Assembly: GCF_030272615.1 (NCBI RefSeq)
Contig: NC_081413.1
Coordinates: 602,144,709 to 602,208,708, forward strand
Length of the DNA stretch: 64,000 nucleotides
Source: Cryptomeria japonica
Lineage: Eukaryota; Streptophyta; Pinopsida; Cupressales; Cupressaceae
Direction: 5' to 3'
The notes under the pieces are model-generated. The model saw only the letters and a program-made list of their open reading frames with translations, searched no databases and was not told where the DNA came from. Both the position numbers and the translations under genes were made by a program. Each line of letters begins with the position of its first letter. Position 1 is the stretch's first letter. Positions 9,978 through 21,076 of the stretch are shown piece after piece.

Positions 9978-10276
9978 CTGCATAACATTAAAATGGTTAA
10001 TTCTTAATAAGACTTTTCTTTCAAATTTCACATAACTAAAAACAAATAAGTTAACAATTAATATTTTATAATCAATTGTTTATATAAAAAACTACTCTAT
10101 ATTATAAACTACCACAATTACAACATTCCAATTCTTTCCAAGTTTCTTAATTGCATTGTCTTTTAAAAGCAATAATTGATTAGATAGAAAATCGAATGTT
10201 TTTTTTATAATTATACAACTATTCTCTGATGGTTTTGATTAAGATAAACATTTCTGATGAAAGCTGTGAACCTTAC

Positions 10277-10755
10277 CATCATCTACGTAAGTGCCATTGA
10301 GAAGAACGGAGCTAAGGCGATAGGCTTCCCAGGCATTGATTAGAGGTGGCAACGTGGACCGGGCGGTCGCATTCAGCGAAAAGTTCAATGGTCCCGGTTT
10401 AGACATTGGGTAGCTTGGATCTGAATAAATGGTCTCATCTTCGTATGTAAGGCGTAGGTTGTTTTTATACCATAGCTTGCCACCTATGCTAATACTGAAC
10501 TCGCGGATGTCATTGGGTTTCAATTCCTGAATCTCCAGGAAGTACATGGCAAAATGGTATTCACCAGATGGGTCAAAATTTCTAGTCCACGAGAGTCGTA
10601 AGAATGAAATGTTGAGGGGAACCACGGCAGTGCTCATCACAGAAGCTGGTGCACCTGTAACTTTGGTTTCGACCTTATTAGACGTGTTGATGGGAATTAC
10701 ATTCGATCCACTTACTCCTGCTGTCCAGATCCTATCGTATTCATCGTCAGGATAT
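10277..10755 (-). CDS. Receptor kinase exon 3 (second malectin-like half)
   Basis: It opens with YPDDEYDRIWTAG, a conserved malectin-like motif, and continues through WTRNFDPSGEYHFAMYFLEI and a C-terminal NATARSTLPPLINAWEAY block. It is open throughout. It ends DD-G with a GTAAGG donor and joins in frame to exon 4. Confidence 0.87.
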
Positions 10756-11251
10756 CTGCATCGGGTGCAACATTTTGAAAGAAATATAAAATTGTAACAC
10801 TTGTTTTAAAGAGATCAGAAGAACTATTAGATCAAATGATTAAAATCAGATTAACAAATTACACAAGTTTTATCATATAGAGGTCTTAATTAATCATATA
10901 AGGTCTTAATACTAATTAATCAGTCTGCTCGAATAATCCATGGGGATTCTAGTTGCTTATTCTAATGTTTTATTATTGGTCAAGAGTGTTACAATATGTA
11001 AATTTATTATAGAATGGTTTAAACCACACACATTAAGTTTACACTTTTAGGTTTAAAAGTGTTAACATTCAGAGTTGACTGACATTTTTAGACTTAATAT
11101 GTTGCTTAATGTATGTGGTCACATTAAGAATATACTTCTAAGCTTAAAAATGTTAAAACACTAAAAGTTGACTAACATACTCTAGACTTTATTATGCTTT
11201 GTCTGCACAAAGCAATCAATAGAAACTTTCCACTGTCTCTTATAGAGCATC

Positions 11252-13231
11252 TAGTAACGATGCCATTAACTTTAACTTGGACCTAATCTTATCTTCCTGA
11301 TCTGTCCACCTGTCCACTCTTATGAATTCACAATGTATTATTCTATAAACTGAATGAATAGAAATGCAATCTCAGAACTCATATTTTAGCTTCTCCTCCA
11401 ATCCATGTTTGTACATGGTATCAGAGCCAATGGTAGATGTTTTTGGAGATCTTGGAGAGCCAGAAGAAACTGGTGAAGTGTAGAAGAGGCATTTAAAGGT
11501 GCAAAGCAAGCCATAAGGAGATCACTGCTAGATGAAGAAATTTGGAGTTGTTGCTAGCTAAATGAAATTGTGCCAGCCCAAGGAGTTAGGAGGGAAGCTG
11601 TCTACCTAGATCGCTACCATTAATAGAATATTGGAAGTTGTTGATTTGAGAGGAAAGTCACAAGGCAACTGCACCCAATGAAGAGAGAGAAATTCTCCGT
11701 GTATTGAGCCGCCTCCTCAAGGACTATATCAGTCTGGGAAGAAATTACCACCTCAGACTCTGAATTATACTGCTGTTGAAGAAACAGCCACAAGGATTGC
11801 CAAGTGAAGACAAGAAGATGCTGATTGAAGCCGCCAGTCAAAGACAGAAGAAGCTATAGCTGTCATTTAAATGTTTGAAGAATGCCGTCCAATTCATCAA
11901 GGAGTTTGACAGCTCTATTTGGCAGTCAAAGCTAGGCGCTACAAGGAGGATTGAAAATCTATTTAAAGCCGTTGAGGAGAAGCAGCAGACCCATGCCAAG
12001 AACGAATCTGCTCAGAGATGTACTTTGTGAGCATATGTTCGGGTTGCACTTTGGTAGTCTTTGTTTGTTGTGAGAATTTTTCTTAGATTATTATTCTTTG
12101 TTTTCTATTTTTGATGGGAAATTGCAAAAGGATCTCGTGGTTAGTCCTTTTGTGTTCATTGTTTTGGAATGTGCTACTGACCATAGTACAGCAGTCAATA
12201 GTTTAAAAGAAAAATCGTTAGAGGGAAGTGTTTGATGTTTTCTAAGAGATTCCAATCGCATCATCAATACCAAAGAAATAAAAAGCATATTGTTGCAATC
12301 ATTGGTGAAAGTTGTGCACAAAGTGAAAGCCAATTGTTGAAGAATGTGCCACCTAAAAGGAAGTGAATGGGTTACCACCATCAAAAGGAGTTGACGATCA
12401 TTGTCGGCAAAAAATGGAGATTGAAAGAAGAAAGGTCACTAGCTTGTAAGGAAGATCACAAATTGTTGAAATTTTCAGATTGGAGGTAAGATCTGCAAAA
12501 GTTTGAGTTGATCTAGAAGAGCCAATTGTAGTTGAAGTCAAAGAGATTGTGAAGATTATTGAAGTGTATAAATCTGTTAAAAATCACCAAGGTATTATTG
12601 AGATCACCGCAAATAAGGAGAAAAAATTTAAAACAAAGATACTCCATAGTACTGAGATGTAAATGGGCTTAAGTAATGGATTTGTATTTTTGTGAAAATG
12701 ATTGAAATGTGAATCACCTTTGTTAAGAGGCAAAACAGAAATATGTATTGTATTTGAGTTGTTGTAAGGGGTGCACGATCGGTTGTAAACAATGCCCCAA
12801 TATTGTTATAGGAGAGTTTATATTGGTGAACCATGTATCTAGAAATGATTCCTATAGAACTAGAGAGCACAACGATTGGTTACCCATGTGTCTCAGTAGA
12901 TGGATTGCTTTTGATATGGACTCGGTAATCAATACAGGTACAAAAGAAGATGCCCACAATGATGATTAGAAAGTGGGTGCATTATCATTTAGTTTCCCTG
13001 TCATGATGGTTTGTGATCAGCCAAAACCACATGAGTGTAGAGTTCATGGTTAGCTAGAAACCATTTGAGTACTAGTAATGATGCCATTAACTCAGAACTT
13101 ATCTTCTCAATTTGTCCAACCTTATCCTCAAGTGATCAGAGAATTCATTATGTATTATTCTATAGATTGAATGAATAGGAATGCAATCTCAGAGCTCATA
13201 TTTGAGCTTCTCCTCTGATCCATGTTTTACA
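11252..13231 (+). mobile_element. Small non-coding LTR element in the large malectin-domain intron
   Basis: Related direct repeats lie at about 11252-11415 and 13073-13231. Both start TAGTAA-GATGCCATTAAC and end in a CCATGTTT-ACA block. The left copy is followed directly by a primer site TGGTATCAGAGCC (11416-11428). The roughly 1.65-kb interior has no gag or pol. The left LTR boundary is uncertain, because the repeats start TAG instead of TG, and no clear target duplication was found. It is TRIM- or LARD-like and accounts for most of the 3-kb intron between exons 2 and 3. Confidence 0.72.
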
Positions 13232-13740
13232 AAGAGTCTCTACAATTCTATGGGGGTTTATTAATTAACGTTATTAATTTCCTGCTCCTTGCCCCCCCAT
13301 AAAATTGTAGGGGGATGGGAGATTCTAGTAGGTTAATAAAATAGGAGGGCTAATAGATTGATTAATTTAAAATGGAGGAAGAAGTTAAAGGGTGTTCCTT
13401 CCCTCCCAAATTCTAGTTGTGGGGGGTTTAAATTGGTTTGCCTGAAATCTCCCTATTCAGACTAACATGGCCCATAGCTAAACTCAATTTTCTTGAGGTT
13501 TAAATGTAGGGTGGGACTTATAGCTCTTGAAGAAACTGTGTTGAAAACTAAGGGTGCGAAAACAGCTATAATAAAAACCAAAGAGGAATGGATAAAAGAA
13601 AGACATATTACTTAATATATAAAGATCTTAAATACATCTAAAAATTCGAAAATTACTAAATATTACAAACACATCTTTTATCAAATAGAAAACACTAGTT
13701 ACCTAGCTTATTACTAATTTCTGTAAAAAAAATTACAAAC

Positions 13741-14278
13741 CTTATCGACGAGCCCTCTTTGGCTCCCCAGTCTTCGCGAATGACGCGAAACAAAGAAAAA
13801 ACAAGATTTGCCCCAGGGTAGATGGATGGCTTCATGGGGCGAAGCTCCAGCGAAGAAATGAAGGGGGTGTCAGTGCCGCTGCGCCCCAAACATACTCCAA
13901 TTGATGTCGTCCTCGCCATCATGATCGCTTCCTTCACAATAATATCTCGCACATCGTTTATCATAACAGTGTCCCATGGGTTGGCATCTATAAGCAACTC
14001 GAATTATGGCTCCAACTGAAGGCCGTCGTAGTTGCCGTAAAGAAAAGAGGCACGGATTAGGTATTTGGTTCCCTGGTTTGCAGGTAAGGCGTAGCAATTT
14101 CGTTTCCCTTGGGGAAAACTGCGGAGATGTTGCAGTTGATAATCAAGATCAGTCCCGAGTGTATTTGAGGGTGTGTTGCTTTCTCCAGATTTGATGTAGA
14201 GATTATCCGACGTCCAACTTATGCTGTGGCTATCATTATAAACTGGGTCTCTTCCTCCACAGGCAAGGCTGATGAATC
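13741..14278 (-). pseudogene. Receptor kinase exon 2 (first malectin-like half, with stop)
   Basis: Translation runs GFISLACGG, WTSDNLYIKSGES, FPQGKRNCYALP, YLIRASFLYGNYDG and NPWDTV, the known order of the malectin-like domain that binds cell-wall carbohydrate in this receptor family. One codon after QLEP is TAA (14004-14006), after which the same frame continues to the exon end. A single CAA-to-TAA change would explain it. The exon ends at an AG/GTTTGT donor and joins in frame to exon 3 (SSIR-YPDDEYDRIW). Confidence 0.85.
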
Positions 14279-14421
14279 CTGTCAAACCAAATGCAAAGAT
14301 TTGAGAACCTAGATTAAGAATAAAATCTATAGTGATGATGAAAAATATCACATATAGTTCAAAATCAGAAATGAAAAAAATTAATTTTATAGATTTTTAA
14401 AATCTATATTATGATAAATCT

Positions 14422-14560
14422 TGTTGGAATCACATATCAATGGTGGACTGATTTTAAAAGAGAGTAATTTATTGGTAGAGTACTCCAACCATAAATGCAA
14501 GGTTTTACGTTTTTGAGTTTTAATTCGTCCATTGAAACCTTCACATGATATCAGTGTCAA
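14422..14560 (+). repeat. Decayed copy of the tRNA-like LTR module
   Basis: From TGTTGGAA through GGTGGACTG, ATTGGTAGAGTACTCCAAC, GGTTTTACG and TCGTCCATTG, this follows the second LTR module at 2689-2823 base for base with many transitions. An eroded primer site TGATATCAGTGTC (14545-14557) sits where expected. It is an old solo or truncated copy in intron 1 of the receptor kinase gene. Confidence 0.7.
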
Positions 14561-14767
14561 ACCAGATTAAGAGCCACAAACCCTTGTACAGAATGATTTA
14601 GAGAAGACCCAAATCAAAATTGGATTGATTCTAAAAATTTAATAACTAAATGATAAAACACTCGCACAACAAATAAAAATCCTAAATTTTAATCGTATTC
14701 ATTTATGAAAATGAATTCCATGCAAATATTATCACTAATAAAGCTTGCTGGGACTTGAATTTCTCAC

Positions 14768-14855
14768 CTAGTTGAGCATACACACCACATATCCAGAAAC
14801 CCAACACCAGAAAGGTCGAGGCTTTTAAATTTAGATTCATACTCATTTCCTCCAT
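14768..14855 (-). CDS. Receptor kinase exon 1 (start and signal peptide)
   Basis: The ATG at 14855-14853 opens 29 codons and one base. A hydrophobic run, STFLVLGFWICGVYA, is typical of a secretory signal peptide with cleavage near AYA/AQ. The donor is GTGAGA. The split codon joins to exon 2 to give QLGFISLACGG, the usual start of a malectin-like domain. Another in-frame ATG lies three codons downstream. Confidence 0.85.
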
Positions 14856-16086
14856 GTCCAGCTCTTACTCGGCAAGCACGGTTTTCTTTTTTACACCTTC
14901 CTCCCACTTTATCTTTCTGTGTGAAATGCAATTTAGCTATATTTTCCTTCTGACTTTGTTGAGCATCTACAAGTTTTCTATCAATATGGAAGGGATAGAA
15001 AGCGCTATGGCTCTGTATGGTTCGTAGAAGATACAAGTGATGATTTGGAAGAGGTCTATTGTCCAATAAAATTATTAAACGTAAACGTCATAACAGTTGT
15101 ATATACAATTAAAAAGTCTCCCATTGAAAAAAATAAAATAAAATGAAAGTTAAAAAACAAAATTGTTGAACACCGTTTCGAACTTTTACTTTCGTGTCGT
15201 CTGCGGCCAGAGGTATTAAAGATACCTTTTATGGTAATGCTCCGCTCATTATTATAATCATCCAAGAGAATAGGTCAAACATTGTTCTATTGCAATAAGA
15301 TTGTACACTCATAAGCAGAAGAAGCTTTGATAGCACCGGTTGATTAAGTAGATTCTAGTGACTCGGTTGAACCAGGCGTTGATCCATAAGTATATCCTGC
15401 AGAGGCATAGGTACCTAAAGCATAGTCACAGATAGCTTCAGAAGTAGTTTACCTTGACATTGACTTAGTACTCACCCAAAGACGCCGATACGGTAGTTTA
15501 ACCAGTTGATCAAGTTTTAATATATTACAAGGTAATACTTATCTTTTTCTAGAACAAATTATTTATTATTTTTTAAGGGTTAGGTTAGATGTCAACAATG
15601 AAAGTGTTTGAATATTTGTATATTGGTAAATGAATTAGATGCTTAATTTGGAATACAATGTTGATTGTTTTAAAGATAGTGAATATCAATATCGATAAGA
15701 AGGAGAGAATTTACATCATGCTTAGATGAATTAGGATATAAATATCAATTTTTAAAATTTTGTTGAGATTACATTTTGTATATTTTGTAAATATTTTATA
15801 TTATTATAATTAATTAATTATTATAACAATAATTATAATGTATTGTAAATATTGCATTTTCATAGAATAAAGTGTATCTATTAAAGAAATTATTAGAGCT
15901 CTTTATCATGGTTGTTGTAAGAAGTTGTATAGAAGGGATTCGTAGTGGAATAGTCAAGGTATTTTTGATCAATTAATTTAGTCATATAAGATTAATAGTC
16001 TTCATGAGAGGAGTTATTACTCTAGGAGAAGTGTCACTTGGAGTGGGCAAATGGGTCCAATTTCGAAGTTAGTGGAAGGCAAGGAT
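14856..16086. other. 5' flank of the receptor kinase and gene-free stretch
   Basis: On the minus strand 14856 to about 15300 would hold the 5' UTR and promoter of the kinase gene; a TATATAC sequence lies near 15098, but I cannot assign it with confidence. From 15540 the sequence becomes very AT-rich. No gene is supported. Confidence 0.35.
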
Positions 16087-16091
16087 CATGG

Positions 16092-17207
16092 TGTTGATTT
16101 TAGTTTAATAATCTTGTCATTGATGTGAAAAGAATATGTCTTTGAGACATAGAGTTGATGTGCACTTTCAAGTAGAACAAACAGTTTGTGTGCAGAAGGG
16201 AATAGACTATGCGAGTAATTGTCTTGACCATTTATCCCACATTGTTGATGCTATAAGGCTATCATCTTTTTATATAGCCCAATGTGAGGTTGGTAAGTGA
16301 GCAATGGCTCGTATGTCTTTTTTCGTCTCACTCGAGTGTGCATCATGCTGACATGAAGTGTTAGGCACAAGATCGCAGCAGTTAGGATAGATCGCTAAGT
16401 GAAGGTTGCAATGTTGCAATGAACCGTTAGGCACATGATCGCAACGGTTAGGGGTAACCACCAAAGGGGGTTGTGATGTTGCGATCAAATGTAAATAGTC
16501 CTGGAAAAAGTTGAGTCGCATCCTCGTGGCTTGGAGATAACACTATAATATTAGCCTGCAATGTGGAGAGAAACTACCACGTGTCGTGTAGGGGACCACA
16601 GAGCTAGAAGGATAGAAGAGAACACAGTTTCAAATGGAGAAGTAATGACATCAAGAAAGGCTTGCGATGAAGCAAACAATTGCCATGTGTCCAAGAAGTG
16701 AAGAAAGCATTGGGTCGTAGGGTTTGATGATGTATGATGATGTCATGTCACGTTCTTGTGATCCATTGTGTGTCCCTAACAATTAATCTCCTACATGACA
16801 TAGATAAAGACTTGGGGAGATTGTGTTGACAGTAATGTGACATGGAGTGTGAAACTGGCACGATGACAATAATCACCAAATATTTTTCGTCAAATCATGA
16901 GGATCAATGGTCCAGATTTAAAGATTGAGAAGAACTTGTTTTGGCATGATAATAGAGAGGTCTGGGAACTTGCACAATTTGACTTAAATAGTTATTTATT
17001 GAATGTAATTAGACAATTACAAAATGGGGTAGATTCTCTATGATGTGATGATAAGAACAAGAATGCAAACCGACTAAGTGAATGATCCTAATGCAACATA
17101 GAAAGTTGTATAGATCATGGTGTATGATAATGATGCAAAGTATGTTCTGTTTCATCTATGATGAACTATGTTTTGGCAAACCTTATGGAGGTGAAAAAAG
17201 AGCATGC
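16092..17207 (+). repeat. Host copia 5' LTR, left part
   Basis: It starts TGTTGATTTTAG and aligns with the 3' LTR, first at 44657-44989 and then at 52142-52933. It is cut at 17207 by the gypsy insertion, with target duplication CATGC here and CATAC at 36075-36079. Confidence 0.88.
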
Positions 17208-18674
17208 TGTAGACGTATAAAAGTGACCATATTCCTAAATGAATATTTTATGTTCATTTCTATGTTTAATTAAATCTAATTTAATTAAATTATCTGCATT
17301 CCTCTATTTAATTAAGTAAATTACTCAATTAAATTCACTATACCATTTAATAGGATAATTCATTTTATTCAATTAAAGCCCCTATCCACTTTTTAATTAA
17401 ATTCAAATTTAATTAAAATAGTTATCATAAATTAAATAAATCTAATTTATTTAATTGCAACCAAATTGAAATAAAGCAATTTATTTTAATAAAACCTATT
17501 TTCCCTCACCCACTTGCAAAATCCTACACCTCCCACTTGCATCCTAAATCCTATTCCTAATTCTTCTAGAATCCATCTAATCCTAATCAATTAACCCAAA
17601 ACCCATCCATTATCCCTTTCCCCTAAATTTGAGGAGGTCACTTCTCAAATTTGGAGCAAAGTCTTCAAAATGCATTAAAGCCTTTATCCATTCAACAAGC
17701 TAACTTGTTGAATGCCCCCAAATTTGGAAGGACTCTTACAAAGTTATCCACAAAGTCTTCATAACCATTAATGGTTAACTCAAACCCTCTTACATGGTTA
17801 AAAAATTTCCATAAAATCAACCTCCATCTAACCCAAGGGTCTCATCAAGCATTTATTGCTTTGACCATGGTTATCCTTAAACCTTTGCACAAGAGTTTAT
17901 CCTTTGGGTAAAAGCTTTATCCAATGGATAACCTTAACCTAGCCTTAACCCTTAACCCCTAGGGTAACCATGAGGTCTTCTCAAGCATTTAATGCTTCTT
18001 ACACCTCCTCACAACCAACCTTATGTTGACAATTGTCACCATTTCATTGGTGCCAATTGCAAACATGGATTCCCAACTTTCAAACTTGGCCCTTGATTAA
18101 ACCTTTCAATCCTAGCCATCCATTGCCCTATTTTTGCTATAAATAGAGCTCTCATTCCTCCATTTTAAGAGATCCAAGACTTTAGCATCTCACTTATACT
18201 CAAATCCATTCAAGCTTTCATATTTTATATGCTCATCATTTAGCTTCTCTTTTAAATCAGGAATTAATCTAAATATGCTAATTTAGAGTATGTTCCATAT
18301 CATATAGCTTAAATCATGAACTAATATAGCATGCTAGGATAGTTTTGTTTACTAACCCTGTCATCTTATAGCTAGTTTATTGCATTTGTAGCATCATGCA
18401 TAGCATAGGATGCATCTCATATTAAAATCAAACAAAGCATCCCTCATTCTTGCATTTGTCATCCCTAAACCACTTTGCTCAGTGATCTGAGAGCAAAGAC
18501 ATTGCTTTGAGGGACCGTGCAAGATAGAGAACCATGGAACCAACCTTGGGAAGCTGAGTCATGCTTCGTGACTCCATAGCTTGCACCAAGAAGTCCTGTG
18601 GGTGTGTGAGCAAGGCTCCATAGAGCTCCATTTTTCACATTTTGAGTTCTATCGAATCACTTTTCCCGCATACA
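17208..18674 (+). repeat. 5' LTR of the Tat-lineage element
   Basis: 1,467 bp, nearly identical to 34608-36074. A clear TATA box (CTATAAATAGAGC, TATAAATAG at 18138-18146) marks the likely promoter, with the transcript starting some 30 bp downstream. The first 300 bp are rich in TTAATTAAAT stretches. Confidence 0.95.
18138..18146 (+). promoter_or_regulatory. TATA box in the Tat element LTR
   Basis: TATAAATAG within GCTATAAATAGAGCTC is close to the plant consensus. It is conserved in the 3' LTR, in the correct strand for gag-pol transcription. Confidence 0.75.
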
Positions 18675-18678
18675 TTTC

Positions 18679-18689
18679 TGGTGCCCACC
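18679..18689 (+). other. Primer binding site of the Tat-lineage element
   Basis: TGGTGCCCACC, extended by ATGGGGC, lies four bases after the 5' LTR end. The form TGGTGCCCACC-GTGGGGC is common in plant Tat/Athila elements. I do not assign the tRNA with certainty. Confidence 0.65.
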
Positions 18690-21076
18690 ATGGGGCATCA
18701 CCCCATATATCTAATCGGTTTTGAAATATAACCACTTTTGCAGGTCTGCGGAAAACGAGAATCAGCGAGTGGGAATCATTCCCTAGCGCATCTGGTTAAC
18801 AGCCTAGCGCATCCAGTTCACTGTTCAGCGCGTTGGGTCCTTCATCTAGAGCATCAAGTCCGTTTATTAGCGCATAAGAATATCAAACTTTTCCTGTAGG
18901 TCTCGACGTGGGAGAAAACCAGAGCAGCGCTTTCGGAACACGGAGTAGCGCATCCAGAGAACAGCGTAGCGTGTCACCACTTTATTTTAGTGCATCGTGG
19001 ATGTTTTGTAGTGCATACAGTTTGTTCTGTAGCGCATCAAAAATAGATAGAAATCAAAGTTTTAAAATCTGTAACCGGGAGTAAAAAAAAAAAAGACTTG
19101 TTGAAGTCCACCAACCATCTAACATTTTCAACTTGTTTTCTTGCAGGATTCTAACAAATCTGTTGCAGATGGGAGCTTAAATTTTAAAAATATTTAGATA
19201 GTTAGGATTTTCACTAACTTAGTTAAGTTAGTTTAAATTTTTAAACTTCTTCTATTCTTAAAAATTGAACTCACTTATTTCCTTTGGGCTATAAAAAGAA
19301 CCACTAAACAGAACATTTCTTTCTTTCATAGGAGAAAACCTATTTTTGGGCTCTAAAAAGAACAAGACAAGCATTCCTTTTTTGCAAAAATAGCTATAAA
19401 AAGAACCTCACCATCCTTTGGTGTATAAAAGGATTCATTTTCAATTTTTTTTGCAAAGGAAAGAACCTCACCTAAAAGATTTGTCACAATCAAAGAGGGA
19501 CGTTATTCCCCTTTTGTTTACTGATTTTTCTTTTGTTGACCAAATCGAACCTTTTGCTTTGTTGACTCGGTTATTTCCTTAGATTAAATAATCACTGATT
19601 TGGGGAAGTAAAATTAACACCATGTTTTTTTGGAGCAACATCTGCCAATAGAGGTTAGCAAATCATTTATCTTGAAAGGCTAAAAGGAAAAAATTGTTTG
19701 CCTTGTCTCGAAAGTGGAAGGAATATGCTCTCCCCTTAACTAGGTGATCAAAAATCCAGACCACTATTAAAAGCTTTCTTTACTTCAAGCAGTAAATCCT
19801 TTAGTAGGCCAGCCTTCCCGAGGAGTTGGAATCAACTCTTAAAATCATTTATGGCCGGTGTTAAGGGAACGACCTAAGTGGGAAATGGCTTTGATGCCAA
19901 GTGTTCCAACCCACTATAATCAAAAGTGGAAAGTGACGAAAGTCCTTTTCAACGGTTGCACGCAGCAATTAGCCTTCCCCCAGTATCCTCAAGATACGTA
20001 AAGCCTTTGTTCTAAAGGTTGGGAAGCCTCCTGAGGGAGTTTATCACTGACGGTCGAACAGGAAGCCTGATTACAAACCATAGAAATAGAAACTTTGAAC
20101 CGAGTCAGTAACCAGACATTTATAACATCATAGTGCAAGGGTGGGGAAGAATCCGCCCCCAATATTACTCACCATACATCTCCCAAGATAACTACTCAAT
20201 TGTGAAGCGATTCGCTTTGAGTTAATTTCTGGCAAAAGGCAAAAAAATGGGCGCCCTCTAGGGGGTGACACGGCTATTTGAGCTGACGGAGTATCGAGAC
20301 TAGTGGGCTATGATGTTATTTATGACCTTTGAATGAAGAGTCTTTCTGAAGTGTATTTTTCGTATCCAAGCCTGTTAAAACATTGAGAATTTGAACACAT
20401 CCTCGCAGAACATACACTTTTTGTTAGATTAGGCAAAAATGGTTGTCTTCTTTGTGTTGTGCTTGCATTTACTACTTCAAAAAATCATCCATCAAAGCTG
20501 AAAAACTCACAATCAAATCCGAAAATTCCAAAGAAACCAACCAAAGGAAAAATCAGGGCAGATTAGCACGTGGGAACAACTCCTTAGCACGTAGGGTACT
20601 TCTGTTAGTGCATCCAAGCATCAAGTTAGCGCATCTGATCAAAACAGTAGCATTTTATCCAAATTTCAAAACAGTGTTAAATAATTAGCGCATCGGGAAA
20701 ATAGTCTAGCACGTTGAAGCATTGGCTTAGCGCGTGAAAGCCAAACTTTAGTGCGTAGGGTTTAACAGTTAGCGTGTCACATACCCATACTAGCACATAG
20801 CCTTTCAAAACAGACGGAAAACAAAATTTTAAACAGTCAAAAATTTAGCACGTGGTTGGGGGTAGCCTAGCGCATGTGGTTATTCTTTTAGCACGTGAAG
20901 TAAATTTAGTAGCGCATCTTGTCTCTATTTTAGCGCGTGACCAAAAGCAAAAAGACAGGGGGCATTCTTGCCCGACGAGTGTATCACTTATAACACACCC
21001 CGACCTGAACCACCAACCCCCGAGCAACATATCGAAGAGGATTTTGTCCCCTTCATCACTGAAAGTTTCTACTAAA
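18690..21076 (+). other. Leader of the Tat-lineage element, with TAGCGCRT motif arrays
   Basis: This 2.4-kb stretch has no long coding frame before gag. Two clusters (about 18780-19040 and 20560-20945) carry some 25 irregularly spaced copies of TAGCGCATC-like words, with variants TAGCACGTG, TAGCGCGTG, TAGTGCGTA and TAGCGTGTC. All variants fit CG-to-TG or CG-to-CA changes from TAGCGCGT. Between them, 19285-19432 holds four CTATAAAAAGAACC-like words. Short frames here are probably not translated. Confidence 0.7.

Larger units (their letters stand above)
5843..14855 (-). pseudogene. LRR/malectin-like receptor protein kinase gene with disabling lesions
   Basis: This is a plant membrane receptor kinase of the LRR-I type: signal peptide, malectin-like ectodomain, short LRR stretch, one membrane helix and a cytoplasmic Ser/Thr kinase. 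Exons (plus coordinates): 14768-14855, 14278-13741, 10755-10277, 9977 to about 9845, 9040-8992, 8893-8822, 8701-8621, 7726-7530, 7368-7148, 7065-6939, 6841-6773, 6628-6439, 6353-6218, 6136-5843. Most joins keep frame with GT-AG sites. Three faults stand out: TAA at 14004-14006 in the malectin exon, TGA at 8641-8643 in the last LRR exon together with an AT in place of its AG acceptor, and no in-frame join from exon 4 to exon 5. The kinase exons are intact. Either the gene has recently decayed or it uses unusual splicing. Introns have grown by repeat insertion. Confidence 0.88.

Noticed and set aside
13822-14194. Plus-strand frames opposite receptor kinase exon 2
   Set aside because: They are shadows of the malectin-like exon on the minus strand.
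15347-15470. Minus-strand frame reading CDYALGTYASAGYTYGSTPG before a stop
   Set aside because: Only about 40 codons, no clear splice acceptor and no family recognised; not enough to call an exon.
17880-17960. Telomere-like CCTTAACCCTTAACCCCTA stretch
   Set aside because: Only two or three imperfect units, present identically in both gypsy LTRs; ordinary LTR sequence.
20852-21076. In-frame extension of gag upstream of 21077
   Set aside because: The extension is made of motif-array words and has no gag-like residues; the ATG at 21077 starts the recognisable protein.
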